Source: Euphorbia lathyris (lineage: Eukaryota > Streptophyta > Magnoliopsida > Malpighiales > Euphorbiaceae). From it: a stretch of 64,000 bases of DNA. The notes under the pieces were generated by a model, which made no database searches, was not told where the DNA came from, and saw only the letters and a list, made by a program, of their open reading frames with translations. Where the stretch lies: positions 134,853,929-134,917,928 of the forward strand of contig NC_088911.1 of the NCBI RefSeq assembly GCF_963576675.1, written 5' to 3'. Shown here in pieces: positions 34,397 to 44,903 of this stretch; the stretch's first letter is position 1; each line of letters opens with the position of its first letter. The position numbers and the translations under genes are program-made.

Positions 34397-37300
34397 CTAA
34401 TACGGAGGGAAGTCCCAATAGTCCTCAAACTCCCTCAAATGTGACGCCCGCTCCGGAGATAGTGTCTCCTCGGCAGCTCGTGCTCTCTCATCAGCAACTC
34501 GTGCTCTCTCATCTGCAACTCGTGCTCTCTCCTCGGTAGCAAGGCGTCCGATCGACTCATCATGCGCCCTCTCCTCGACGGTAAGGCGACCCTCAGTCTC
34601 CCTCCGCATCACCTCCGACCAGTGGTCGTTCCGCTCTTAGTACACCTGGCCAACCCTGGCATCGGCCTCCCGCACCGACTCACTCCATCTCCGCTCATGG
34701 GCGTGAAGATCGCTCTAAAAAAGAAAAAAAGAAGAAAAACAGATGTGAAAAAAAAGAGAGAAAAAAACGAAGCAGCATAGGCAAGAACAGAAATCATACA
34801 TACATGCATGCATCCCACTACACTAAAAGAAAGTAAGGATACATACCAGGTGATCGGCGCAACGCAAGCTGAGGCGGTCTCGGAGGTAACCAGACAGTCC
34901 CACATAATCTGTACAGGTCTCTCTCGTAGTCAGAGAAGCGTCTGAGGGATCAAATGGGACCCTCGAGGAGAAGATGGGAGGAGCCGCCTCGAATCCCGCA
35001 TAAGCGGCCCCGAACTCGTCATAACAAATCGTGGCAAAGTCTCTCCCGTAGTCTGGTAGGGGCACACCTAGGGAAGACCTCTCCGGTCGGGCAGCGCTGG
35101 AGGACTCGCCGACATAGTAGGGCTGCTCGCACACAGGCGTCTGAGCTCGAGTGCCGTCAAAGAAATCGGATAAATGGGCACTCCTCCAGGATCCCTCCTG
35201 CAAAAAAACACACAATAAAAACCTCTAAACATCTCATGAATGAAATGGTAAAATGAGAAAGGGGGCGGAACCACTTACCGGGACCTCCTCCTAACCAAAG
35301 ACTGCCGCAACAGCCTCCCTCGAAAATACATCTGCCACCGTATCCACCTCCATCGCTGCCGCCGGGGCATCCCTCGCGCTCAGCAGAGTAGATAAGTAAA
35401 GCTCGCGGCCCCCGGCGTGAATCCACACCGTTCTACCAAAAAATCGATGGGTCAGGTCCTGACGAATGGTCGATAGGGGCATGGTCCGCACCGCGAACAT
35501 AGAAACGGGAATCTCAGCCGGTGTCCAGTGGGCGTCACTAACTCCGGTGATGCCTCGGTCCCCCAAATACCATGCCCGCACGCAGGGGCCGGTGAGCACA
35601 CACTGCTGCTCCTGGATCATAGATACATAAGTATAATCGGGACCGAAGTCGAGGTCGTCCCACCTGAACTTAATCTAAAAAATGTACAAAGAGAAAGTCA
35701 GAAAGACTCAAACAAAATCTAGCACGACTAGGCAAAATCTACCTGTCTGAGGGTCAGCGAGTCGATCCAATCTAGGAGCCGCGGCACCATTCGACTCCTC
35801 TCGGCGCCCAAGTCAAAATCTCTCCATCGGGTCATGAAAGGCGGCCTCGGTACTCTCGGTCGAGGTCGAGACCAGCTGGGAAGGATGTGCCTCTTATACG
35901 CCCACACCTGCGGTAAAAATAAGGACTAGGAGTGTGAAAAACGCGAAGAAGATAAGACGGGCAAGTCAAGAAGGCATCACGTACCAGCAGAGCAAAGGTG
36001 TAACCACCGAAATCCTTGCGCTTCCGGCAAGTCAGATCCAAAAATTTGTAGAGAAAGGCTAAGCCTGCCCCCGCCCAATCATAGGAAGCCGCCGCATCCA
36101 AATCGCTGAGTGCCTGAATGAGACCCGTGTGTACCTTTCCGCCCTTCGTGCGGAAAATCATCTCACTCAGGGTATATACCAAGAAACTACGAACCACCAA
36201 GTCGGTATCGTTGGTCTCGCAGAAATCTCGCCGACTCAAGAGGCTCGCGGTGGAAACAAACTTCGCCGGAGTAGATTTGGCGCATGGGCGAACTCCCGGT
36301 CCAATCAAGGCAGCAAGCCTAGCAAGGTCGACCCGTGGTCGCATCATATCGAAATGAAAGGGAACGGGAGTGCTGCTCCCTCGTAACCCTGTCAGCAGTG
36401 AAAAATCTCTGGGCGAAATGGTCATCTCCCCAAAAGAAAGGTGGAAGGTGTGGGTCGAGCCAACCCACCGCTCACATAAGGCCCGTAGGCCAAAACGATC
36501 ACATACCCCGTTGGTGCGGGGCAACGCTGCAATAAAAGGCTCGAATCCCAACTCGCGCACGCGGGCTCTCGCCGCGGCACCTAGCCTAGCATACCACGAG
36601 TGAATCTCGGCGGTGGTCCCGGAAATCTCAATAAACTAAAAAGAACGAGACAAGAAAATTTAAATACAGTTCCTAAAGCATGCAATTAATGAGAACGCGT
36701 TAAGACTAGGTATTCTTTCATTATCTAACCTAGAGACATCCGGTCAGTTAGGACCAACTTGCTGTAAAAATCTCTCCTTTAGGGTCATTCATGTAAGGTT
36801 TAGTCAATTCTCTAATCCACTCTCGTCTGCATTGACAAGAAGCATAGATTAGGTCTTACTATTCACGTGCATTAGTTAAGTTTTTACTATTCGCGTTTTT
36901 TTACTATTCACGTGCATTAGTGAAGTTTTTGCTATTCACGTGCATTAGTGAAGTTTTTGCTATCCACGTTTTTACTATCCACGTGCATTAGCTAAGTTTT
37001 TACTATTCACTTTTTTTACTATTCACGTGCATTAGTTAAGTCTTTACTATCTACGTTTTTACTATTCACGTGCACTATTCACGTTTTTACTATTCACGCG
37101 CACTATTCATGTTTTTACTATTCACGCGCACTATTCACGTTTTTACTATTCACGCGCACTATTCACGTGCGTTAGTTAAGTTTTACTATCCACGCGCATT
37201 AGTTAAGTTTTACTATTCACGTGCATTAGTTAAGTTTTTACTATTCACGTGCACTATTCATGTTTTTACTATTCACATTGTTTTTTACTGTTAGCATGTA

Positions 37301-37617
37301 TAAATTCGTAGTGTCACTATTCACGTGCATATAGCGCGCATCCTCACGCAGAAATAAATAGGTGTTACTTGTAAGTCAAGGAATTCATGTTTTCTAGCTA
37401 AAGTCCTCTAAGGCAGTCTAAAGGTTAGCATGCAAATCATGTTCGGATAGGAATACTAAAGCCTAGAGTTTGAATCAAATAAAAGTGAGAAATTACTTAC
37501 CTCGTTGCAGTGGGTCCGGCTCAGATGCGTCGTAGGGTCGTGGAAGGGCTCCACTCTATCTAGGTTTACGTAAACCTCGTCCATGCCTCTAGTGCCATCC
37601 CATTCATCTAAATCCAT
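34397..37617 (-). pseudogene. Antisense plant-mobile-domain gene, six exons (copy 1)
   Basis: Exons by GT-AG: 37617-37501, 36635-35985, 35907-35743, 35674-35279, 35197-34847 and 34714-34397 (117, 651, 165, 396, 351 and 318 nt). Every length is a multiple of three, so all introns are phase 0; about 665 codons. Exon 2 carries the plant mobile domain (PMD, as in MAIN/MAIL1 and several transposons): THTFHLSFGEMTISPRDFSL then LLTGLRG. The C-terminus has EERARVADERA coiled-coil repeats. Copy 2 has the same first five exon lengths. A TATA box lies about 80 bp before the ATG. TAG in exon 4 (35291-35293) and TAA in exon 6 (34637-34639) break it; copy 2 reads Gln at both. Its role is unknown; PMD proteins are linked to silencing and genome stability. 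Confidence 0.8.
36850..37280. repeat. ACTATTCACGTG repeat in antisense intron 1 (copy 1)
   Basis: Irregular tandem copies of TTTTTACTATTCACGTGCATTAGTTAAG, often shortened to CTATTCACG, inside intron 1 of the antisense gene. Many contain the palindrome CACGTG (G-box core). Copy 2 has a shorter version at about 52080-52285. Confidence 0.85.
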
Positions 37618-37694
37618 CCCGAGAATAATCCAAATCGAAGTCTAGAGAGAGAAAGAAGAGAGAGAATGTGTGGGGTTGAAATGAAACCCCACCA

Positions 37695-37703
37695 CTTTAT
37701 ATA
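37695..37703 (-). promoter_or_regulatory. Antisense TATA box (copy 1)
   Basis: On the minus strand CCCTATATAAAGTGG stands about 80 bp before the ATG of exon 1, with a pyrimidine-rich CTCTCTCTTCTTTCTC-like stretch between. It is conserved in copy 2 at 51663-51670. Confidence 0.7.
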
Positions 37704-37947
37704 GGGAGAGGGAATGGCATTCCCGTAGATAGTGAAAAAGGTACGATTTGACATAAAGGTAAAAAGTAAATAATTAATTACTAGGTGCACAGACCTCCGA
37801 TTTGCAGTCCGTTTCAGCCTGCATTTCTCCCAGACAGCGACCAATATTGTCAAGACATGAACTCCAGACAACAGTCAATTTTTACAGAACAGTGACACCA
37901 GTCAAAGTACAGACGACAGTCAACAGAAAAACAATCATTAGTCTATA

Positions 37948-38592
37948 TCATTTCAGATTAAAACACGTTCCCATTGAACCTCCGAGATGATAGCTCCAGT
38001 GAGAAAATACAGACAACAGTGTGGTACGAAAATCCGGAAACAATCCCCGCTTTTGAGCCATATGACTCATGGTCGCAGACTTGAATTGCTTTTGAGCCAT
38101 ATTACCCACGGTCGTGGACCAGGGTCGCTTTTGAGCCATATTACCCGCGGTCGTGGACCAGGGTCGCTTTTGAGCCATCTGACTCACGGTCGCAAACCGG
38201 AGTTGCTTTTGAGCCATCTGACTCGCGGTCGCAGACCGGAGTTGCTTTTGAGCCATATCACCCGCGGTCGTGGACCAGGGTCGCTTTTGAGCCATATTAC
38301 CCGCGGTCGTGGACCAGGGTTGCTTTTGAGCCATCTTACTCACGGTCGCAGACCAGAGTTGCTTTTGAGCCATCTGACTCACGGTTGCAGAACGGAGTTG
38401 CTTTTGAGCCATTTTACCCGCGGCCGTGGACCAGCGTCGCTTTTGAGCCATCTTACTCGCGGTCGCAGACCTGAGTTGCTTTTGAGCCATCCCATTAACG
38501 GTCATAGACCGAAATTGCTTTTGAGCCATTCTTACCCATAACCAACGTACGCTAGATTCCGAGAAAAGAACATTCATCGACGGCCACTCCAA
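37948..38592 (-). repeat. 39-bp minisatellite, 12 diverged units (copy 1)
   Basis: Twelve units of exactly 39 bp between the GAGCCAT marks at 38055 and 38523. On the minus strand they keep an open frame of 13-residue repeats (MAQKRPWSTTAGN, MAQKQLRSATVSQ and variants), 214 codons in all. The frame has no recognised domain and lies upstream of the antisense TATA box. Because 39 is divisible by 3, any stop-free unit keeps a frame open, so coding is uncertain. The copy 2 unit contains a stop. Confidence 0.85.
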
Positions 38593-38772
38593 AGGTGACG
38601 ACGGAAGGAATCAGAGAACGACACCGGAGCGCGCAGCGCGAAGGTCAGGTATGCTCCCTCCTACTCTTTACGTGTCTTTTACTTTTATATGTTTTACATT
38701 GCATGTGTTATGTTAGCAAAAAACGTTTTCAAAACACACACATCACTGTCAAAATAGAAAAGTAGGGGCAAC
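38593..38772 (+). other. 3' untranslated region and polypurine tract (copy 1)
   Basis: Ends in AAAATAGAAAAGTAGGGGCAAC immediately before the 3' LTR (38773). The GAAAAGTAGGGG core is the likely polypurine primer for plus-strand synthesis; it is conserved in copy 2 (50321-50345, minus). Confidence 0.75.
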
Positions 38773-41700
38773 TGTAGACACCGAGTCGGAGGACCTGTGA
38801 CGAAAACCTGAAAGCAAGACGGTTGAAGCGATTGATTCCAAAAGTTTCAAAAGTAATAAAATAAATAAGTTACAGTCAGTCGCTGTTGTCGATCGGATAG
38901 CTCGCGAATGCTTAACGGCACGGTGCGAGTGCTTAGCGGCGGCCGGCGCGCATTCGACGACAGTCGGACGCACGCTCGACGACGCGAAGCACGCGCTCGA
39001 CGTCTGTCGGACGCACGCACCCAACCATGAATAGTACGCGCTCGGTGTCCGAGCATGGCACGAGCTTGGCGGCACGGGACGCGCGCTCATCGGCCACGGG
39101 ACGTGTGCAACCGGCAGCGCGAAACACGCGTTCGGCGGTCACGACGCGTGAACGCCCGACGACGCGGAACGCGAGTTCGACGGCCGCGGGGCGTGCACGC
39201 CCGACGGCGCGAGGCGCGCCCCGGCGGCCGTTGAGCGAGTGTCCAATTGTGTTGGGCGGAAGCCCAAAGGTAGGGGGGCGCAAGCGCCCAACGGCAGTTG
39301 GGCGCGCGTGCCCAACCGCGCGTTGGGCGCTCGCCCAACGCTGTTGGGCGACCGCCCAACAATTGGTGGGCGATCGCCCAACAATCGTTGGGCAGCCGCC
39401 CAACAATGTTGGGCGGTAGCCCAACGTGATGTTGGGCGGCCGCCCAACTAGCCTTGGGCGGCCGCCCAACGGCTTTGGGCGACGCCCAATTTTGCTCGGG
39501 CGTCGCCCAAAGTTTTCGGGACCCGTTTCCCTATATAAGGGGCACGGATCCCAATGCAAGTGGGAGAAAAAAAAGGGAAAGAGGGGATTTCTTGGAGGCT
39601 TTCTCACTCTAAACATTTTTAGAGAGAGAAAGTGAATTTTTTTGAGAAAAATATTTTTTTTTCTCAAAAAGTCCGAGTTTCCTAAAGTTAAACTTTTACT
39701 AAAAAAAAATATAAAAAAAGAAAGATCGCGACTCGTGGAATCGATCGGCTTCGACTGTCAGATACCGAATTTAAGGTATTATCCGAGGACTAGACTCTTT
39801 TATTTTATTTTATTTATTCTCTTCTTCTATTTATTTTTTATGTTATAGTTTCTTTATTTGATTAGTTATTTATTTTATCACGTTTTAGTTAATTAGCGTA
39901 TTTATTTAATTTTCGTTTCGTGTTGAATAAAATTCGGTTTTGTTTTAAAATAGAAAACCTCGTTTTGATATCCCAATACGAACCGTGATCCGATAAAAAG
40001 GTAGTTCGGGTATCGAAAAACGTTGAAATTGTAAGTTTCTAATTTAAAAGAAATTTCCAAATAATGTTTTAAAATAAAAACATCGTTTTAGGAACTTCCG
40101 TTATTGACTATGATCCATTTTTGGTAGTTCGGAAATCCAAAACGATTGAATTAGATTTAATTTAAAGCTTTTGAATAAATCTGGAAACAATTAGAGTGCT
40201 GCTGTAATTTGCCATTTCTGTCACTAATTGCTGTTTACCTACGGATTTTCCGTCGGTAAATCTGCCAAAACGCAAAAAAATGCCATTTCAGTCCCTTTTT
40301 CTCAACTTCTAAGCTTTTAATCCTTAATATATATATGTATAGTTATGTAATATATGTGTTTCAAACTATTTTAGATGTTTAGTGTATATAATTATTTAGG
40401 ATGTTTGTATATCATTCTTTATTTAATTTTTAAAACATAAGTATATGTATATATTTGTTCTTTTATTCATTTGAGTTATATTAGATCCTATTTTGAAGAT
40501 TATTTACTTGGGCATTTTGGGAAATAATCAATAGATATTAGTATATGCTATTTTTTTTATATTTAAAACTATAATAGTTATGTATATATGTAGTTTTGGG
40601 ATATTTGGGTTATTTTATTGGTTATTGAATGAAATTATTTTGGGTAAATGTTATGTTCTTATTTATGAGATTTATTTACTATTTTCACATCTTTAAAGTA
40701 TAAATGTATTTTATCTAATATTTTCATATATGTATTATATAGTTTCCTTTTATTAACTTTTATTTTCATATTCTCTTTTTGATTTAAATGTATATATATA
40801 TGCTAGAATTACTTTCTTTATTCTTTTGGATCATTCATGGGTCCATGTTTCAAATGAGCTTTATTTGATTATGAATCTTGCTTTAAATGGGTTTATTATT
40901 GTAATTATAATAGGTAGAGAGAGTCCATTAAATAAGAGGGGAAAATAAATTGAAAGAAAGAGAGTTTTCAATTTGATTATTTAAACTAATGAATTTTTAG
41001 AGGCTCCTAATGTAAATAAATGGAGTTGTTTTTTGTTAATATTTCAAATCGTTTCCAAAACACCACGTTTTAAAACCTTAATCCGTTCCAAAGGCAGATT
41101 AAGTGAACATGGTAATTAAAATCGCTTTCTTTGTGAATAATAGAGTTTTTGAATCATTTTCTTAAGGGATTTGTACAAAATAAAATTGACTTGTATGTTT
41201 AACCACGTTTTCTTAACTAAAGGTTTTTGTCTCAAACGTTTCCAAAGCACTTGAGTCGTTCCAACGGCGACTCGAGTAAACTTCACTAATCGGGGTTTTT
41301 AAAACGCACCTAAATCGTTCCAACGGTGATTAAGGTGCGAACCATGTAAATAAACTCGTTTTAGGGAAATAAGTTAGTGTAGAATAAACACACGGCATGA
41401 CATTTAAATAAAGTTGTAAATAAATCACTTCTTTCTTCCCCCTTCTCTGTGTATGTATAATATAAATGGGTGATTCTTTACTAATATGGCTTTCCAATAA
41501 TATATGCTCAAAACGGTTTCTGAAAAAAGAAAGAAAAGGTTTCAAATGAATTTTAAACTTAAAGAAGTATACGATTAGTCCGTTATCGCCTAACATGCTG
41601 AGTAGGAGGTCGGTGGTTCATAACCGGGCGATGTCGGGGTGCCTAGTAGCCTTTCTCCGGAAAGGAGCTAGCCTTCTCGGCTCGTACCTAAGTTTCCCGA

Positions 41701-41903
41701 ACCCACACCGGTCTCCCGCAAGGGATCGGTGTTCATTTTCCCATTCGTGGGTGGCGACTCTTCCATATCTCTGAGCTCCGGTCCTGCTGAGCAGCTTGAT
41801 TCCACGATTGGTTGCTTTCGGCGCCAATCACCGCTTACATCGCCATGAGGTTGTCCACCCCCCGGTCCGCCCGGGAGATTAGGCCGCGGCACCTCGTCTA
41901 ACA
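38773..41903 (+). repeat. 3' LTR of Tat/Ogre-like copy 1
   Basis: 3131 bp. It lacks the MITE found in the 5' LTR and carries about 12 palindrome units (39240-39512) rather than about 10. The TATA box is near 39532. The right duplication GCTGT is at 41904-41908. Confidence 0.92.
39240..39512. repeat. LTR palindrome array, 3' LTR of copy 1
   Basis: About 12 GGGCG...CGCCC inverted repeats. Some cores match the 5' LTR array (GGCC, GATC, CTC), while others are private, such as TTGGGCGCGCGTGCCCA and an extra TTGGGCGGCCGCCCAA. Confidence 0.9.
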
Positions 41904-43019
41904 GCTGTCCATCCAAGCATTGTGCTGACTCCAAACACATCTGCCCCTGTCAGCACAGACAGTATTCGAGTCTCTACTTCTCCAACTCATCTATCTGTCG
42001 ATCAAACTCTTACTCAAATGAACCAAGTGCAGATTGAAAACCTCATTCCAGTCACTGACCATGTCATTCCTTTGACTCCTCCTCCTACCGGTCACACTGA
42101 TGTCACTGAAGGCTCTCAAAGCTATCTGAATGCCACTGAGTCCGGCAAAAGAATAATCGACTCAGTGCAAGCATTGATCAAAGACCTTCAACAATCCACT
42201 CTTCCTGCTGCTGGGTATTCAACTATTGAGACTACTCAGCTTTCCCAGGTCACTCAGCTTCTCAACGAAGTTAAGGGATTCAAGGACTTGTTGAACGTCA
42301 TCATCTCCTATCAAACACAGCAAGCTAAGCAGGATTCCATCGCCAAGCTGGCCGAGATCCAGCTGACAACTGTGCAACAATTAAACGCTCTACAACAGCA
42401 AGTACAGAACTTGTCAGCTGTGAACCCTGGATATGCAACTTCTGATGAGGTAAAGATGCTTTTTGCTCAGCTTCACACCGAGCAACTCAAGACCAATGAG
42501 CAAATGGTCTCTTACTCTCAGTGCTCAGTGGAGCAAATTGGTGAAGCTGTTCGACTGCTAAATCTGAACAAGCAGGATATGGACACTGACCAAATGAAAC
42601 AAAACGAAATGATGTCCATCACAAGGCAAACCTTCAATCACATCCGTCACACAAATATTCAGTGTCAGTACTTTGACACCTACTTACTCAAAACCTTTCA
42701 TCAAGTCATTGCTGGACTGACTGATGCGCTTATATGGATTGGTAAGTCTGAAGCTTTCATCGTCAGTATGATCAGCGCTGCCGAACTCAAAATACCTGAT
42801 GAAGTCTCAAATCAGGGTGTTGCCATTTTTGATGGTGTAAATGAAAGCGCTGACCGACTTAAAGCGTTGTCCAACGAACTAACCAGGGCTGTCTTAACCG
42901 AATTCCTCCTCCCGATGCTGACAAAACGGGGGAGAAAGATCAAGCGAGAACACCAGCAAGAACACAGCATGGGTCAAGTCAGTCCCAACAGAAGAAAAAG
43001 AAATAGATATATAGGCTAG
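41904..43019 (+). pseudogene. SIRE-like extra 3' ORF, main part
   Basis: About 370 codons that resume the frame cut at 22041; no ATG is used at the left edge. Ser/Thr/Pro-rich at first, then Gln- and Leu-rich segments likely to form coiled coils (SQVTQLLNEVKGFKDLLN, KLAEIQLTTVQQLNALQQQV, AQLHTEQLKTNEQM). The tail is basic (KRGRKIKREHQQEHS). No zinc knuckle or catalytic site. SIRE-lineage copia elements are known for an extra, sometimes envelope-like ORF between pol and the 3' LTR, and position fits. I see no clear signal peptide or transmembrane segment, so an envelope role is not supported by the sequence. Confidence 0.7.
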
Positions 43020-43567
43020 CTTAGTATAGGCTAAGTATGCAGTCTGTATTTCTTTTTGCCTATCTTTGAACTGTTGATTCTAAACACTGATTATCTATTT
43101 TTAATATCAATACTTGCATCTTCCGTTCAAAACTCTGAGTTATGAATTATTTGTATACGATGCTGTGTATAATGTTATTCTGTGTCTTCAATTAAATCAA
43201 CTATGTTTAAACCTTATAAAACTTACTGATTAAACCCAATACTGATAACATGTTTGACATTGACTTATATGCATATATAACATTGTCTTATAGAACTCAT
43301 TGAACAACAATTTACTCAGCTCACTCTAAATGATTAAACCTTCCGCTTAATACTGAATAAATAGAATATGTTACATAAGCTGACCTATATCTGAAAAACC
43401 GATCTTAGACTTACTCGATTAAACCTTTAAATGTTTAGAGTAAAACTAAGTCAGTAGCTCAACCCTGACGGGGGAGTTTGCTAAGTTATAATAGGTCAAC
43501 TATCATTGGGGAGCTCAATACTGAGTTCCTCGCTGAATAGTTTTGCCAACATCAAAATGGGGGAGTT
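43020..43567 (+). other. SIRE-like 3' untranslated region with repeated purine tracts
   Basis: No frame. GACGGGGGAGTTTG (about 43469-43482) and AAAATGGGGGAGTTTG (43554-43569) are two matching polypurine-like tracts; the second abuts the LTR. Between them lies TCATTGGGGAGCTC, a weaker copy. Confidence 0.75.
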
Positions 43568-44903
43568 TGTTGAAACACCTTTCCACATAATTTTGATTTG
43601 ACAAAATTGTTTAAGTATAATTGAAATACATATTCTAAACACACTAAGTTTAAATGCTTTGATTTATTCTACTAATGTGTTTGTTCAATGTTGAGTTAAA
43701 TTGTTTATAAGACACAAGAATTAAAAGGCCCAAGCCCAATACAAGTGTCAAAGCCCAAGTCAAACAACTCAGTACTACTTGGCCCGCGTTTGTCAAAACG
43801 TTGTCGCTTTGGACAAAACGCAACTCAGCGAAAGAAGGATCTAGAAGACCTTCGGGAACAACTTCAAGATGAAGCTGCTGAGTAGATTCGACAAACGTAC
43901 AAGACAGCAGCTGGCTAAGGAAAACTTCCAGACAAAGTATTTCTACTTTGGGTAAAGTTCAGATGACACAGTATGCTGTCCAGTTGACTTTACCATAAAA
44001 AGAGAGACATTCTGCTGAGCTGACCGAGAACAGAAGATACACAAATCTGATTGGCCGAGAGCTCTAAGCAAGTCAGGATGACAACGATAGGAAGCCGTTT
44101 CCCTCCAACGGTTATTTCAAAATTTGAAATGACCGATGCCCAGACGACTCTATAAATAGAGTGCCATCAGAAGCTTCATCACCAACAGAACTTGATCAAG
44201 CCATTACGCTGACCAAATCTCTACGCAAAGTTCTGCAAGCAAAAAGCAAAGCAACCTTACACTACATTCAATATCTTTTGTGTAAAAGTCTAGAGTGATT
44301 ATTCAATCATCTAAAGTGTCTTAGCAAATCATTGTTTAGGAAAAACACTTATCATTTCTAGAGAATAGAAAGGAGAGGCTGAGTACTCGGTTATAGTACT
44401 CAGCGAGAGATTAGGATTGAGTAGAGGTATAGAGGAAGGTACTCTTGTTATACTCAGTTGCTAAGATTGTAAAAGGTTTGAGGCTCTACCTTTAAAGAGC
44501 TCAGTAGAGGATTTGAAATCTCGGAACGTGTTTCGGGGACAGGACGTAGGCTTAGAAGAAGCCGAACCTGGATAAATCTGCTGAGTAACGTATTTCTTAC
44601 CTTAAACTCCTTATATATATTTCTTGCTTAAATAACCAAAAACTGACCAAGTTAAGAGGTCAAGCTGAGTTGTGCGCATCAAACATCTGAGCTCAGGAAT
44701 AGACTTTAAGTGCTATCTCCTGACTCAAGTCAAGAAACTGACCTAGTCACCAGTTGACTAAGCCAGTATCTTACTGATCACTCAGCCCCACTGTTGAATC
44801 CTTTTTCTCTTTAGAAAAGAATTCTGCCCTAAGGTTAAAAAAAATTTAAATAGTTCCTAACCCCCCCTTGGAACTATACTTGTAACGTTATAAGGGACCA
44901 ACA
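43568..44903 (+). repeat. 3' LTR of SIRE-like element
   Basis: 1336 bp, complete. It matches the 5' LTR parts 9044-10026 and 16315-16360 with few differences. A TATA box (CTATAAATAG) lies near 44150. Confidence 0.92.

Larger units (their letters stand above)
22042..41903 (+). mobile_element. Tat/Ogre-like Ty3/gypsy element, copy 1
   Basis: A 19.9-kb element with LTRs at 22042-25632 and 38773-41903. The termini are TGTAGACACCGAG and GTCTAACA, with a perfect duplication GCTGT (22037-22041, 41904-41908). It contains a 1.9-kb leader, gag-pol on the plus strand and a spliced plant-mobile-domain gene on the minus strand, with a minisatellite between that gene and the 3' LTR. A second RNase H domain just before integrase marks the Tat lineage (Ogre, Retand, Tat). 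The large size, long leader and extra ORF fit Ogre-like members. One nonsense codon, one frameshift and an in-frame deletion removing the protease inactivate gag-pol. Confidence 0.9.
9044..44903 (+). mobile_element. Ty1/copia SIRE-like element, heavily rearranged
   Basis: The LTR termini TGTTGAAACACC (9044 and 43568) and GGGACCAACA (44903), with TACCT duplicated on both sides (9039-9043, 44904-44908), delimit the element. A polypurine tract AAAATGGGGGAGTT (ending 43567) precedes the 3' LTR, and a long extra ORF lies between pol and that LTR. Both are typical of the SIRE/Maximus copia lineage. Its own sequence is 9044-10026, 16315-16360, probably 19740-22041, and 41904-44903. RT and RNase H are missing, gag to integrase are inverted, and four other insertions or fragments interrupt it. 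Confidence 0.8.

Noticed and set aside
35832..36560. Captured host MAIN/MAIL1-like gene fragment inserted only in copy 1
   Set aside because: The same gene with identical exon lengths occupies the same place in copy 2, so it is a fixed part of the family and not a private capture.
37070..37294. 74-codon His/Tyr-rich frame
   Set aside because: A translation of the CACGTG intron repeat, lying wholly inside intron 1 of the antisense gene.
41922..43019. Independent host gene starting at 41922
   Set aside because: No ATG at the left edge. The frame continues across the duplicated GCTGT from 22041 and ends just before SIRE-like polypurine tracts, so it belongs to the retrotransposon.
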